Made by a program: the position numbers and the translations under genes. This document shows positions 1-7,811 of a stretch of 64,000 bases of DNA, piece by piece; the stretch's first letter is position 1, and every line of letters begins with the position of its first letter. Below the pieces are notes generated by a model. It ran no database searches. It was not told the DNA's origin and worked only from the letters and a program-made list of their open reading frames with translations. Source of the DNA: JAJEFO01 sp965209045 (GTDB lineage Bacteria; Pseudomonadota; Alphaproteobacteria; Rhodobacterales; Rhodobacteraceae); NCBI GenBank assembly GCA_965209045.1, contig CBDBPW010000003.1, forward strand, positions 2,604,001 through 2,668,000, read 5' to 3'.

Positions 1-2
1 AG

Positions 3-1136
3 CTGAGCGAAGAGGAGCGCATGATCCGCGACACGGCCCGTGCATATGCGCAGGAACGCCTGCTGCCGCGGGTCGTTACGGCCTACGCCGAGGAACGCAC
101 CGACCGCGAGATCTTCACCGAAATGGGCGAACTTGGACTGCTGGGCGCCACAACCCCCGAAGAGTTCGGCGGTGTCGAAGCAACTTACGTGTCTTACGGC
201 CTCATCGCGCGCGAGATCGAGCGGGTCGATTCCGGCTATCGATCGATGATGTCGGTGCAATCAAGCCTCGTGATGCACCCCATCTGCACCTATGGCCACG
301 AGGAGCAGCGCCAGAAGTTCCTGCCGAAGCTTGCGGCCGGCGAGTGGATCGGCTGTTTCGGCCTGACCGAACCTGATGCGGGATCGGATCCGGGCGGCAT
401 GAAGACCCGCGCCGACGAGGTCGAGGGCGGCTATCGTCTCAATGGCACCAAGACGTGGATCTCGAATGCTCCGATCGCCGACGTCTTCGTCGTTTGGGCA
501 AAGTCTGCAGCGCATGACGACAAGGTCCGCGGATTCATCCTAGAGAAGGGAATGGAGGGGCTGTCGGCGCCAAAGATCGGCGGCAAGCAGTCGTTGCGCG
601 CATCGATCACGGGCGAGATCGTCATGGATGATGTTGTCGTGCCAGAAGAAAGCCTGCTTCCAGGAGTCGAGGGCTTGAAGGGGCCCTTCGGCTGCCTCAA
701 CCAGGCTCGCTACGGGATTTCCTGGGGCGCCATGGGTGCGGCCGAGGACTGTTTCCACCGGGCGAGGCAATATGGACTGGACCGCAGGCAATTTGGCCGA
801 CCGCTCGCGCAGACGCAGCTCTTTCAGAAGAAGCTGGCCGACATGGAAACCGAGATCGCGCTCGGACTTTCGGCGTCACTCCGCGCCGGCCGGTTGCTGG
901 AAAAGAGGAAGCTCGCCCCAGAGGCCATCAGCATGATAAAGCGCAACAACTGTGGAAAGGCGCTTGAAATCGCGCGCATGGCCCGGGACATGCATGGCGG
1001 CAACGGAATCTCCGAGGAGTTCCATGTCATCCGCCACGCCGCCAACCTCGAGACAGTGAATACCTACGAAGGAACCCATGATGTCCACGCCCTGATTCTC
1101 GGCCGGGCCATCACGGGTCTTCAGGCCTTCGGGTGA
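3..1136 (+). CDS. gcdH: Glutaryl-CoA dehydrogenase, 5' end outside window
   Basis: FAD-dependent acyl-CoA dehydrogenase family enzyme that oxidises and decarboxylates glutaryl-CoA to crotonyl-CoA in lysine/tryptophan/aromatic degradation; cytoplasmic, passing electrons to ETF. The frame is open to the left edge: codons before the ATG at 21 read LSEEER, which matches conserved family sequence, so the true start lies upstream. Visible hallmarks are RSMMSVQSSLVMHPI, FGLTEPDAGSDPGGM (flavin/substrate loop), TWISNAPIAD, and the C-terminal TYEGTHD with the catalytic glutamate near residue 350 counted from the ATG at 21. The TYEGTHDVHALILGRAITG ending is typical of GcdH rather than generic acyl-CoA dehydrogenases. 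The next gene begins 18 bases downstream, so the two are probably cotranscribed. Specific glutaryl-CoA activity is inferred from family resemblance. Confidence 0.9.
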   Translation: MSEEERMIRDTARAYAQERLLPRVVTAYAEERTDREIFTEMGELGLLGATTPEEFGGVEATYVSYGLIAREIERVDSGYRSMMSVQSSLVMHPICTYGHEEQRQKFLPKLAAGEWIGCFGLTEPDAGSDPGGMKTRADEVEGGYRLNGTKTWISNAPIADVFVVWAKSAAHDDKVRGFILEKGMEGLSAPKIGGKQSLRASITGEIVMDDVVVPEESLLPGVEGLKGPFGCLNQARYGISWGAMGAAEDCFHRARQYGLDRRQFGRPLAQTQLFQKKLADMETEIALGLSASLRAGRLLEKRKLAPEAISMIKRNNCGKALEIARMARDMHGGNGISEEFHVIRHAANLETVNTYEGTHDVHALILGRAITGLQAFG

Positions 1137-1154
1137 ACGGGAGGGAATCTGTCC

Positions 1155-2375
1155 ATGCCGCTGCCAGATCGCCAATCGGACCGTCTTTACGACCATCGGC
1201 TCGAACCGGAAGAGGTCCGAGCCATCCGGGCCGAGGTCCGCGCCTTTGCCGACGAGCATGTGGCGCCAAAGGCCTACGCAATCGGACAGACACCTGAGTC
1301 GAAGGACGCCTTTCCCTGGGAACTCTTCACGAAGATGGGTAAGGCCGGGATGTTTCGGATTCCCTTCGGCAGCACGGTCGGAGGGCGCGGGCTCAAGCAC
1401 CGGGTGACGGCATGCGTGGCGGCCCTGGAGGAACTGGCCTATCACTCGAATTCGGTTGCCGCGATCTACGACGTGCATTGCATCCTCGCAGGACGAACGC
1501 TCGAAGCCGCATCGCCGGAGTTGCAAGAGAAATATCTCAAGCCCCTGCTTGCCGGCGAAGTCGTCGGCGCCTTTGCGACGTCGGAACCTGGAACAAGTTC
1601 CGACCTGACACCACGAGCGATGGCGACCGAAGTCTTCGAGGACGGCGACGAACTGATCGTCACCGGACGCAAGCGCTGGATCACGAATTCGCCGGTGGCA
1701 AAGTTCGTCACGGCGCTTTGTCGTGCCGGCGACTCGACGGCGATGGTGCTCATCGACCTTGACGCGCCAGGCGTGACCGTGGGCGACCCGGACAAGAAAC
1801 TCGGCAATCACGGCCAGCTGACGGCCGACATCACTTTCGACGAGGTGCGGGTGCCGAAGACCCATGTCATTTCCGGTCTCGGGCAGGGGCTGCGACGGGC
1901 ACTGGCAACGCTGACGTATGGGCGGATCGGGATAGGCGCTACCGGTGTCGGCATGGCACAACGCATCTTCGACGAATGCACGCGACATCTGATGCATCGG
2001 AAGATGTTCGGCCAGTACATGGGCCAGATGCAACACTGGCAGTTCCGCATGGCCGAACGCGCAACCCAGATCGAGAACGGGCGTAACCTGTACCTCAAGG
2101 CAGCGCTGAAGATGGACGAGGGGCAGGAATTCCCCGAACCAGAGGCCGCGATGTGCAAGTTCTATGCCACTGACGTGGCTGCCGGCTTCGCGCGCGAGGG
2201 CATCCAGGTTTTCGGCGGCTACGGCTTCACCAAGGAGCTGGCGGCGGACGGATCCCACTACAAGGTCGAGGAAATCTACCGCGACGTGAAGATCACCGAG
2301 ATCTACGAGGGTGCCAACGAGATCCAGAAGTACCTTGTTGCGCGAGAGATATTCGGGCGGAACTTTGCCGGGTAA
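1155..2375 (+). CDS. Acyl-CoA dehydrogenase family protein
   Basis: A 406-aa acyl-CoA dehydrogenase, the usual length of the family, catalysing FAD-dependent alpha,beta-dehydrogenation of an acyl-CoA. It shows the N-terminal helical domain, the middle beta domain (FATSEPGTSSDLTP; RKRWITNSPVAKFV) and the C-terminal helical domain with EIYEGANEIQ, where the glutamate near residue 385 is in the position of the catalytic base used by short/medium-chain enzymes. The ATG at 1155 is preceded by a gggaggga Shine-Dalgarno-like stretch. It lies 18 bases after gcdH, pointing to an operon for acyl-CoA breakdown. The substrate cannot be read from sequence; the protein is clearly different from the upstream GcdH. 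Confidence 0.88.
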   Translation: MPLPDRQSDRLYDHRLEPEEVRAIRAEVRAFADEHVAPKAYAIGQTPESKDAFPWELFTKMGKAGMFRIPFGSTVGGRGLKHRVTACVAALEELAYHSNSVAAIYDVHCILAGRTLEAASPELQEKYLKPLLAGEVVGAFATSEPGTSSDLTPRAMATEVFEDGDELIVTGRKRWITNSPVAKFVTALCRAGDSTAMVLIDLDAPGVTVGDPDKKLGNHGQLTADITFDEVRVPKTHVISGLGQGLRRALATLTYGRIGIGATGVGMAQRIFDECTRHLMHRKMFGQYMGQMQHWQFRMAERATQIENGRNLYLKAALKMDEGQEFPEPEAAMCKFYATDVAAGFAREGIQVFGGYGFTKELAADGSHYKVEEIYRDVKITEIYEGANEIQKYLVAREIFGRNFAG

Positions 2376-2805
2376 GGAACGGACCTTGTGCCCGCCGACA
2401 CTTTCCTTCCATGCGCAGATTGTCCGCCCCACAGGACTCTTCTTTGGCCTGCTGGTAGCGTCAGCACAGACTGCCAGGCATGCACGCCTGCCTGAGCGGT
2501 CGTCGCGTGATGAAGACCAAGCCGGCCAGCGATGGCCGGATCCAGCATGCCGCTTCACCTTGGCGCAGAAAACCTGGCAACGTTCGTCGAGCTTCAGGTG
2601 ACGGCAGCCGCAAGGCATGGCAACCCTCCCTTGTCCATTGCGGAAATGCCCGGCACGATCCGGTCATGCCGCGACATCTGGCAAGTCTGAGGGGGGAAGC
2701 CGAAATGCAAGCGTACGAGGTTCAGACTGGGACGGTGGAAAGATGTCGGAAAGGCCGACACTGCGCCAATCACGGACACGGGACGGGCGAGCAAAGGAAG
2801 AAGCG
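2376..2805. other. Intergenic region between acyl-CoA dehydrogenase and SDR
   Basis: About 430 bases with no convincing gene. The short open frames here lack coding character and family resemblance. The downstream part (about 2790-2803) carries an aaaggaag ribosome binding site for the SDR. A promoter for the SDR gene may lie here but I cannot place one. Confidence 0.5.
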
Positions 2806-3597
2806 ATGAAGGCAGAATTTGACTACAGCGGTTGCAACGTGTTTGTGGCCGGCGGAACCAGCGGGATCAATCTCGGGATTGCGGAGGCTTTCGCGCGAGC
2901 TGGCGCCCGGCTGGGCGTTGCTAGTCGCAGGCAGGAGAAGGTGGATGCCGCCGTCGCACGGATTTCCGATCTGGGCGTCGAAGTCCACGGATACAGTTTC
3001 GACGTTCGCGACGCGCCGGCGGCCGAGGCGGCGATTGCCGCGTTCGCTGAGACGACCGGTGAAATTTCGGTTTTGGTTTCCGGGGCTGCGGGGAACTTTC
3101 CTGCGCTTGCCAAGGACATCAGCGTCAATGGATTCAAGGCCGTGGTCGATATCGATCTCCTCGGCACCTATCACGTGATGAAAGCCGCCTATCAGCACAT
3201 GAAGAGGCCCGGAGGCAGCATCATCAACATCTCCGCACCACAGTCGGTGGTGGCAATGTCGCATCAGGTTCATGTCTGTGCAGCCAAGGCAGGCGTCGAC
3301 ATGGTTACGCGGTGCCTGGCCATCGAGTGGGGACCGGAAGGATTGCGGGTCAATGGAGTCATCCCGGGTCCGATCGCCGGAACCGAAGGCATGGCTCGGC
3401 TGGCTCCCACGGCGGAAGCGCGTGCAATCGTCACTGACAGCGTACCGATGCGGCGCTGCGGCGTTCCCGAGGACGTCGCAAATGCTTGCCTGTTCCTCGG
3501 GTCCGAAGCGGCAGGCTATGTCAATGGCTCGATCGTGACCGCCGATGGAGGATGGATGCTGACCGGCGCTCCCTTGGACTTCGAGGCGATCGCGTGA
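2806..3597 (+). CDS. SDR oxidoreductase, 2,4-dienoyl-CoA reductase-like
   Basis: A 263-aa short-chain dehydrogenase/reductase. The ATG at 2806 is chosen because it follows an aaaggaag ribosome binding site and begins just before the Rossmann motif (VFVAGGTSGINLGIA, residues about 10-24); the frame is open further upstream to 2617 but without family sequence. The classical YxxxK is absent: the lysine is in HVCAAKAGVD with valine at the Tyr position. The context ISAPQ...QVHVCAAKA...EWGPEGLRVN...PGPIAGTEG matches what I recall of peroxisomal-type 2,4-dienoyl-CoA reductases, whose active site differs from classical SDRs. That role, NADPH-dependent reduction of dienoyl-CoA in unsaturated fatty-acid oxidation, fits the two upstream acyl-CoA dehydrogenases. 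Function is inferred; another enoyl/keto reductase is possible. Confidence 0.8.
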   Translation: MKAEFDYSGCNVFVAGGTSGINLGIAEAFARAGARLGVASRRQEKVDAAVARISDLGVEVHGYSFDVRDAPAAEAAIAAFAETTGEISVLVSGAAGNFPALAKDISVNGFKAVVDIDLLGTYHVMKAAYQHMKRPGGSIINISAPQSVVAMSHQVHVCAAKAGVDMVTRCLAIEWGPEGLRVNGVIPGPIAGTEGMARLAPTAEARAIVTDSVPMRRCGVPEDVANACLFLGSEAAGYVNGSIVTADGGWMLTGAPLDFEAIA

Positions 3598-3605
3598 CAC
3601 GTTCG

Positions 3606-3639
3606 GCGCCTTGACCGAACATGCGCCTGTTCAAGGCGC
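3606..3639 (+). terminator. Possible stem-loop terminator after the SDR gene
   Basis: A perfect 9-bp stem (gcgccttga / tcaaggcgc) with a 16-base loop begins 8 bases after the SDR stop codon. Alternative pairings overlap it, including catgcgc/gcgcatg. No T-run follows, so intrinsic termination is only a guess. Confidence 0.3.
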
Positions 3640-4087
3640 TGTTCGCGCATGCGGTTTCAGCCGTTTCGCGTTGTCCAAGGCAGTGCTGACAGGTCAAGGC
3701 CGTCCATTCTCCTGCAAGCTGTCGCGCCGGTTCCGGGGCAACGCTCCCCCGGCAGCGATTCCCGGCGCCACGGCGCCGGAACCCGTCGCGTTTGCAACGC
3801 CTTGCAGAAGTGCGATTCCCAGCATGCCAACGCCCTCAGCGCAACTGGCTTCATGGACGGGCATGGTCCAGAGAACGATGAGCCCGACTACATAGCGGAG
3901 ACGGGCGCTTCACTTGGCTTTTTCCGCAACGAGCGCAACATCTACGCCTGCCGCCCGAAAGAGGCCCAAGTTGCCGTGATACGTGCTTGGCATGAAGCCG
4001 AACACGCAATCGTCAATCAACGCGATGATCCGACTTGGATTTCGTCTTTTCCGCGCGTCGCGAAGTCCCTGCCCCGAAACGTGACTG
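3640..4087. other. Non-coding region left of the IS nest
   Basis: No gene recognised. Its right part (3912-4065) is one arm of a large inverted repeat listed separately. Open frames on both strands in 3611-4149 are short and without recognisable family; the 166-codon + frame starting at 3649 owes its only conserved part to the repeat. Confidence 0.5.
3912..4065 (+). repeat. 154-bp inverted repeat, left copy
   Basis: This segment matches the reverse complement of 9631-9784 over its whole length with about 14 differences by eye (roughly 91% identity, no gaps). Both copies translate in one frame to similar peptides (NERNI...RPK.AQVAV.RAWHEAEHA...PTWISSFPRVAK) with conservative changes, so it may be part of a coding sequence or a chromosomal repeat family. 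I do not recognise the family. The copy ends about 25 bases before the terminal hairpin of the IS200/IS605-type element. Confidence 0.8.
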
Positions 4088-4089
4088 CT

Positions 4090-4109
4090 CCCCGCCCTGA
4101 AGGGCGGGG
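4090..4109. repeat. Terminal hairpin of IS605-type element, tnpB side
   Basis: ccccgccc-tgaa-gggcgggg: a perfect 8-bp GC stem closed by a TGAA loop, the kind of subterminal hairpin recognised by TnpA as single-stranded DNA. It has the same core and loop as the hairpin at 9223-9242. In this family the tnpB-side end also acts as the reRNA/omega-RNA scaffold region, so the structure may have had both roles. Confidence 0.75.
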
Positions 4110-4189
4110 CTTCCTGCTTCAGGCTGCCGCGGGCAACGTGCCCGTCTAACGCAAGCCTCCACAGGCAGAGACGGACAGCCCTTCCGCCT

Positions 4190-4331
4190 TCAGTGCCAGG
4201 ATACCGTGCGCCGCAGGTTCACGGCCGCGTTGACGTCCCTGTCGTGCTCATCCCCGCACGCGGCGCAGGTCCAGCGCCGGACCGAAAGCGGCAGCTTCCG
4301 GACCCTGGCGCCGCAACCCGAGCAGATCTTG
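4190..4331 (-). pseudogene. tnpB: tnpB C-terminal fragment (zinc ribbon)
   Basis: Severed 3' end of tnpB. It encodes the four-cysteine zinc ribbon (CSGCGARV ... WTCAACGDEHDRD) and the DRDVNAAVNL segment that carries the last catalytic aspartate of the RuvC-like nuclease. The rest of the gene is at 7812-8765; the two are separated by the IS21-type element whose 7-bp target duplication (gatcttg) falls in the KIC codons of the SSKICSGC motif. Removing 4332-7811 restores SSKICSGCGAR. The stop codon is at 4190-4192. Confidence 0.88.
4325..4331. repeat. Target-site duplication, left
   Basis: gatcttg immediately left of the IS21-type element, repeated at 7805-7811 immediately right of it. The 7-bp length lies within the 4-8 bp usual for this family. 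Confidence 0.8.
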
Positions 4332-4358
4332 TGTGGAGTCGCGTTGAAAATTGACCCA
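4332..4358 (+). repeat. IS21-type left terminal inverted repeat
   Basis: TGTGGAGTCGCG...TTGACCCA. It pairs with the reverse complement of 7778-7804 at 21 of 27 positions; both end in TGACCCA. Confidence 0.85.
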
Positions 4359-4445
4359 CTTCGGGGGGTGATTCGCGTCCAAATTTGACCCACCCCAAAT
4401 CAGGTGAAACCGCCTGCCTCACAACGGATCAGCGAGGCAGGGGAG

Positions 4446-5951
4446 ATGGTGTCAGTGGAGACGATCGGCAAGATACGGCGTGCGTGGCACGTTCACGGGA
4501 AGTCCATTCGCTCGATCGCGAAGTCGGTGGGCGTTTCGCGCAACACGGTCCGCAAGGTTCTGCGGTCCGACGGGTCGGCGCCGAAGTACCGGCGTTCGGA
4601 CCAGCCGCACTCGAAGCTCGGCGACTTCATCCCGGAGCTCGAGCGGAAGCTGGAGGCCAACAAGGGGAAGAAGCCGCGCGACCGCCTGAGCATGAAGCGG
4701 ATCTGGCGGCAGCTCGCGGACCAGGGATGCGACGCGAGCTACAGCGCGGTCTGTCGCTACGCGGCCGCGTGGAACCGGCGCCATGGCACCGGCGTGTCGG
4801 GCGCCCACGTTCCGCTGGCGTTCGATCCCGGCGAGGCCTTCCAGTTCGACTGGAGCCATGAATGGGTGGTCATCGGCGGCACGACGGTGCGTCTCAGGGT
4901 GGCGCACATGCGCCTGTGCCACAGCCGCATGAGCTACGTTCGGGCGTACCTGCGCGAGACCCAGGAGATGGTCTTCGACGCCCACAACCGGGCGTTCGGG
5001 GAGTTTGGAGGCTCGTGCCAGCGGGGAATCTACGACAACATGAAGACGGTCGTCGACGTCATCTTCGCGGGGCGGACGCGCAAGTTCAACGCCCGCTTCC
5101 TGGAGATGTGCGCGCACTTCCTCGTGGAGCCGGTGGCCTGCACGCCGAACGCGGCGTGGGAAAAGGGCCAGGTCGAGAGCCAGGTCCGTGACATTCGCGA
5201 GCGGCTGTTCCGCGAGCCTCCGCGCTTCGACAGCCTCGACGAGCTGAACGACTGGCTCGAGGAGAGCTGCCGCAGGCATGCGCGGGAGCATCCGCATCCC
5301 GAAGAGCCCGAGATGACGGTCCGGGAAGTGTTCGCGTGCGAGGAGCGCCGCTGCCTGATCCCCTTTCCGGGCCCCTTCGACGGCCATCGGTCGCTGGGCC
5401 GGGGGGTCTCGAAGACCTGCCTGGTGCGCTTCGACGGCAACCGGTACAGCGCCGAGGCGCGGGCGTCCGAGCAGGCGGCTGAGGTGTTCGCCTACGCGGA
5501 CCGGGTCGACGTCCGCGTTGACGGCGAACTGGTCGGCAGCCACCCGCGCAGCTTCGCTCGCGGCAAGACGGTCTACGACTGGCTCCACTACCTGCCCGTG
5601 CTCGAACGCAAGCCCGGCGCGCTGCGCAACGGCGCGCCGTTCCGGAACGGGGCCCTGCCGGAAGCGCTGGAGGCGGTGAGGGAGCGGCTCGGCGCCTTCG
5701 AGGACGGCGACCGGCAGATGGTGCGGATTCTCGCGTCCATCTCCGAGGACGGGCTCGACGAGGTGTGCGCGGCCTGCGCCGACGCGCTGGACGGCGGCGC
5801 CGTCTCCGCCGACGTGGTCCTGAACATCCTGTCGCGACGGCGCGATCCCGGTCCGGCGCCATGGATCGAGCTTCCCGACCGGCTCCGCCTGAACGTCGAG
5901 CCGGAAGCCGACTGCAGCCGCTATGACAGCCTGAGGGAGATGCGGGAATGA
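4446..5951 (+). CDS. istA: IS21-type transposase IstA
   Basis: DDE transposase of 501 aa that cuts and joins the ends of the IS21-type element together with IstB. The N-terminus has a helix-turn-helix (SIRSIAKSVGVSRNTVRKVL, residues about 19-38). The catalytic core has aspartate in QFDWS (residue about 134), aspartate in YDNMKTVV (about 197) and glutamate in KGQVESQV (about 244), followed by the C-terminal domain. The ATG at 4446 is chosen because it follows ggcagggga; an upstream ATG at 4404 in the same frame would add 14 residues lying in the terminal repeat zone. The stop overlaps the istB start (ATGA), implying translational coupling. Full length. Confidence 0.93.
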   Translation: MVSVETIGKIRRAWHVHGKSIRSIAKSVGVSRNTVRKVLRSDGSAPKYRRSDQPHSKLGDFIPELERKLEANKGKKPRDRLSMKRIWRQLADQGCDASYSAVCRYAAAWNRRHGTGVSGAHVPLAFDPGEAFQFDWSHEWVVIGGTTVRLRVAHMRLCHSRMSYVRAYLRETQEMVFDAHNRAFGEFGGSCQRGIYDNMKTVVDVIFAGRTRKFNARFLEMCAHFLVEPVACTPNAAWEKGQVESQVRDIRERLFREPPRFDSLDELNDWLEESCRRHAREHPHPEEPEMTVREVFACEERRCLIPFPGPFDGHRSLGRGVSKTCLVRFDGNRYSAEARASEQAAEVFAYADRVDVRVDGELVGSHPRSFARGKTVYDWLHYLPVLERKPGALRNGAPFRNGALPEALEAVRERLGAFEDGDRQMVRILASISEDGLDEVCAACADALDGGAVSADVVLNILSRRRDPGPAPWIELPDRLRLNVEPEADCSRYDSLREMRE

Positions 5952-6676
5952 GACGCAAGGACATCCTGGAACTGATGGGCGCGCTCGGCCTGAGAGGCAT
6001 GAAGGCCGCCTATGACGAGGTGATCGCCGACGCCGCCAGGCGCAGCCATCCCCCGGAGCGGGTCCTCGGCACGCTGCTGAAGGCGGAGGTCGCGGACAAG
6101 AAGGCGCGCTCGATCAAGTACCAGCTGTCGGTCGCGAAGCTGCCGACCGCGAAGGAGCTCGACGGGTTCGACTTCACGCAGAGCGTTGTCGAGGAGCGGC
6201 TTCTGCGCCAGCTCGCGGACGGCTCCTTCCTCGATCCGCCGCGCAACATTGTCGCGATCGGCGGAACCGGCACGGGCAAGAGTCACATTGCCGTGGCCAT
6301 CGCCCGGGCCTGCATCCGCCGCGGCTGCCGGGGCCGGTTCTTCAACGCCGTCGAGCTGGTCAACCTCCTGGAGCAGGAGCAGCGCGACGGCCGCCAGGGC
6401 CGTCTCGCCGACGCCATGCGCCGGCGGGACTTCATCATTCTTGACGAACTCGGCTACCTGCCCTTCGCCCGCACCGGAGGGCACCTCCTGTTCCACTTCG
6501 TCTCCTGCCTCTACGAGCACACGCCGATGGTCATCACCACGAACCTCCCGTTCAAGGAATGGGCCGAGGTGTTCGGGGACCCGCGGATGACCACGGCCCT
6601 GCTCGACCGGCTCACCCATCACTGCGACATAATCGAGACCGGGAACGAGAGCTGGCGGTTCCGGCACCGCAGCTGA
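5948..6676 (+). CDS. istB: IS21-type helper ATPase IstB
   Basis: DnaC/IstB-type AAA+ ATPase of 242 aa that selects and remodels target DNA for IstA. Walker A is GGTGTGKS (residues about 105-112), Walker B is FIILDELGY (about 162-170), and the sensor region VITTNLPFKEW is followed by the family's typical ending TALLDRLTHHCDIIE...SWRFRHR. It starts four bases before the istA stop. Intact and of normal length. Confidence 0.94.
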   Translation: MRRKDILELMGALGLRGMKAAYDEVIADAARRSHPPERVLGTLLKAEVADKKARSIKYQLSVAKLPTAKELDGFDFTQSVVEERLLRQLADGSFLDPPRNIVAIGGTGTGKSHIAVAIARACIRRGCRGRFFNAVELVNLLEQEQRDGRQGRLADAMRRRDFIILDELGYLPFARTGGHLLFHFVSCLYEHTPMVITTNLPFKEWAEVFGDPRMTTALLDRLTHHCDIIETGNESWRFRHRS

Positions 6677-6712
6677 ACGCCCGCCGCGGGATCGCGGGCG
6701 GGGCGGCACCCG

Positions 6713-7666
6713 TCACGCCTCGCCTTCGGGCCGTTCGCTCCAGACCGGCTCGCCCGCCGTCTCCCGCACCAGCAGGTCGTTCCAGTCCTCGCCCTCGACC
6801 GCCGGACGGCAGCGGACGACCCGGGGATCGGTCCGGGCGAGCCTGGCGGCGGCCGCGTCCCCCGCCCGGTCGGCGTCGTAGCCGCAGAGGATCCGGCGCA
6901 GGCGCCAGCCGTCCAGCCAGCGCGGGACCGATGTCGCGACGCCGGCGGCGGACACCGCCGCGAAGCCGCCGGATCCGGCCCACGGGAAGCTCCGCAGCGT
7001 CAGCACCGACAGCGCGTCGATCGCGCTCTCGACGAGAACCGCACGCTCCGGAGGAGCGCCGTCCAGCGCCATCCAGAACCCGCCCGACGCCTTCGACGAT
7101 CCCGGCGCCATGGCCTTGAACGCGGCATCGCCGCCGCGGCGCCGGAGGCCGACGATCTCCGCTCCGGCCGCCTTGCCCGAGACGTCGCGGGAAACGAAGA
7201 CCGCGTTCCCGCGGCGGTCCGCGTAGACCAGCCCGCGGGCGTGGCAGACCTGGAGCAGCATCCCGCCGATGCCGCGTTCCGTGACGAGGTGATCGCGCAC
7301 CTCGGGCCAGGAGGCCTGCGACCGGGCCGGGAGGTCGAGCCGCCGCCGGACTGCCGGAGCAGCCGCGCCGTCCCGGCGGTGCGGGCTGCAGAAGCGAAGC
7401 CCCTGCGCCGACAGGAAGGCGACGGCATCGCGGAAGCCGCCGCCGCGAGAGTGCATCACCAGGCTGATCGCCCCGCCGCCGCCCGTCCCGGACATGTGGT
7501 CGAAGAACTTCTCGCCGTTGATGCTCAGGACGGATCCCGGCCGCTTCCAGCGCGCCTTGTCCCTCACGTCGCGGCGGTAGCCAAGCGCCGTCGCGACCCC
7601 GTCCAGCGGCAGCGATCGCGCGGTCGCCACCAGTCCATGCCAGTCAGCCTGGTCAAGCGTTCCCAT
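6713..7666 (-). CDS. Toprim-domain protein (DUF3991/primase-like) carried by IS21-type element
   Basis: A 317-aa protein inside the IS ends and convergent with istB, 36 bases from the istB stop. The N-terminal half (GSVLSINGEKFFDHMSGTGGGGAISLVMHS, about residues 43-72) resembles the core of DUF3991/primase zinc-finger-type proteins from plasmids but lacks a cysteine cluster. The C-terminal half is a Toprim fold: catalytic Glu in VLVESAIDALS (about 215-225) and the DxD motif in CGYDADRAGD (about 265-274). Toprim domains act in primases, topoisomerases and OLD nucleases. The start has ggga/gggaag upstream. Such a gene is not part of the minimal IS21 set, so it is cargo or a lineage-specific accessory. 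Its role, such as replication or plasmid-derived DNA processing, is unknown. Confidence 0.8.
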   Translation of the reverse strand: MGTLDQADWHGLVATARSLPLDGVATALGYRRDVRDKARWKRPGSVLSINGEKFFDHMSGTGGGGAISLVMHSRGGGFRDAVAFLSAQGLRFCSPHRRDGAAAPAVRRRLDLPARSQASWPEVRDHLVTERGIGGMLLQVCHARGLVYADRRGNAVFVSRDVSGKAAGAEIVGLRRRGGDAAFKAMAPGSSKASGGFWMALDGAPPERAVLVESAIDALSVLTLRSFPWAGSGGFAAVSAAGVATSVPRWLDGWRLRRILCGYDADRAGDAAAARLARTDPRVVRCRPAVEGEDWNDLLVRETAGEPVWSERPEGEA

Positions 7667-7777
7667 CTTCCCGTTCTCCCGGAGCCAAACCCCAACGCCG
7701 GAGCGAAATGCCCGGCAGGAGAATTGCTACTTGGAAAGGGAAGAGCCGAAAGGTGGGTCAAAATTGAACGCGATTCC

Positions 7778-7804
7778 TGGGTCAGTTTTGAACTGGACTT
7801 GACA
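7778..7804 (-). repeat. IS21-type right terminal inverted repeat
   Basis: The reverse complement begins TGTCAAGTCCAG and ends TGACCCA, pairing with the left end. An inner copy of the same core lies about 10 bases inward (about 7752-7772). Confidence 0.85.
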
Positions 7805-7811
7805 GATCTTG
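7805..7811. repeat. Target-site duplication, right
   Basis: gatcttg, identical to 4325-4331, directly after the CA terminus of the IS21-type element. Confidence 0.8.

Larger units (their letters stand above)
4332..7804. mobile_element. IS21-type insertion sequence with Toprim cargo
   Basis: A 3473-bp element starting TGTGGAGTC and ending ...GACTTGACA, with TG...CA ends as in IS21. The terminal inverted repeats match at 21 of the first 27 positions. Each end carries a second internal copy of the core TTGACCCAC (about 4376-4395 on the left, and 7752-7772 in reverse on the right), as expected for multiple transposase sites. It carries istA and istB (+, overlapping ATGA) and a convergent Toprim gene (-). 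The 7-bp direct duplication shows transposition into tnpB. All three genes look intact, so the element may still be active. Confidence 0.92.

Noticed and set aside
3649..4149. 166-aa + strand protein
   Set aside because: Its only conserved part is the 154-bp repeat, the remainder has no coding character, and it runs into the IS605-type hairpin.
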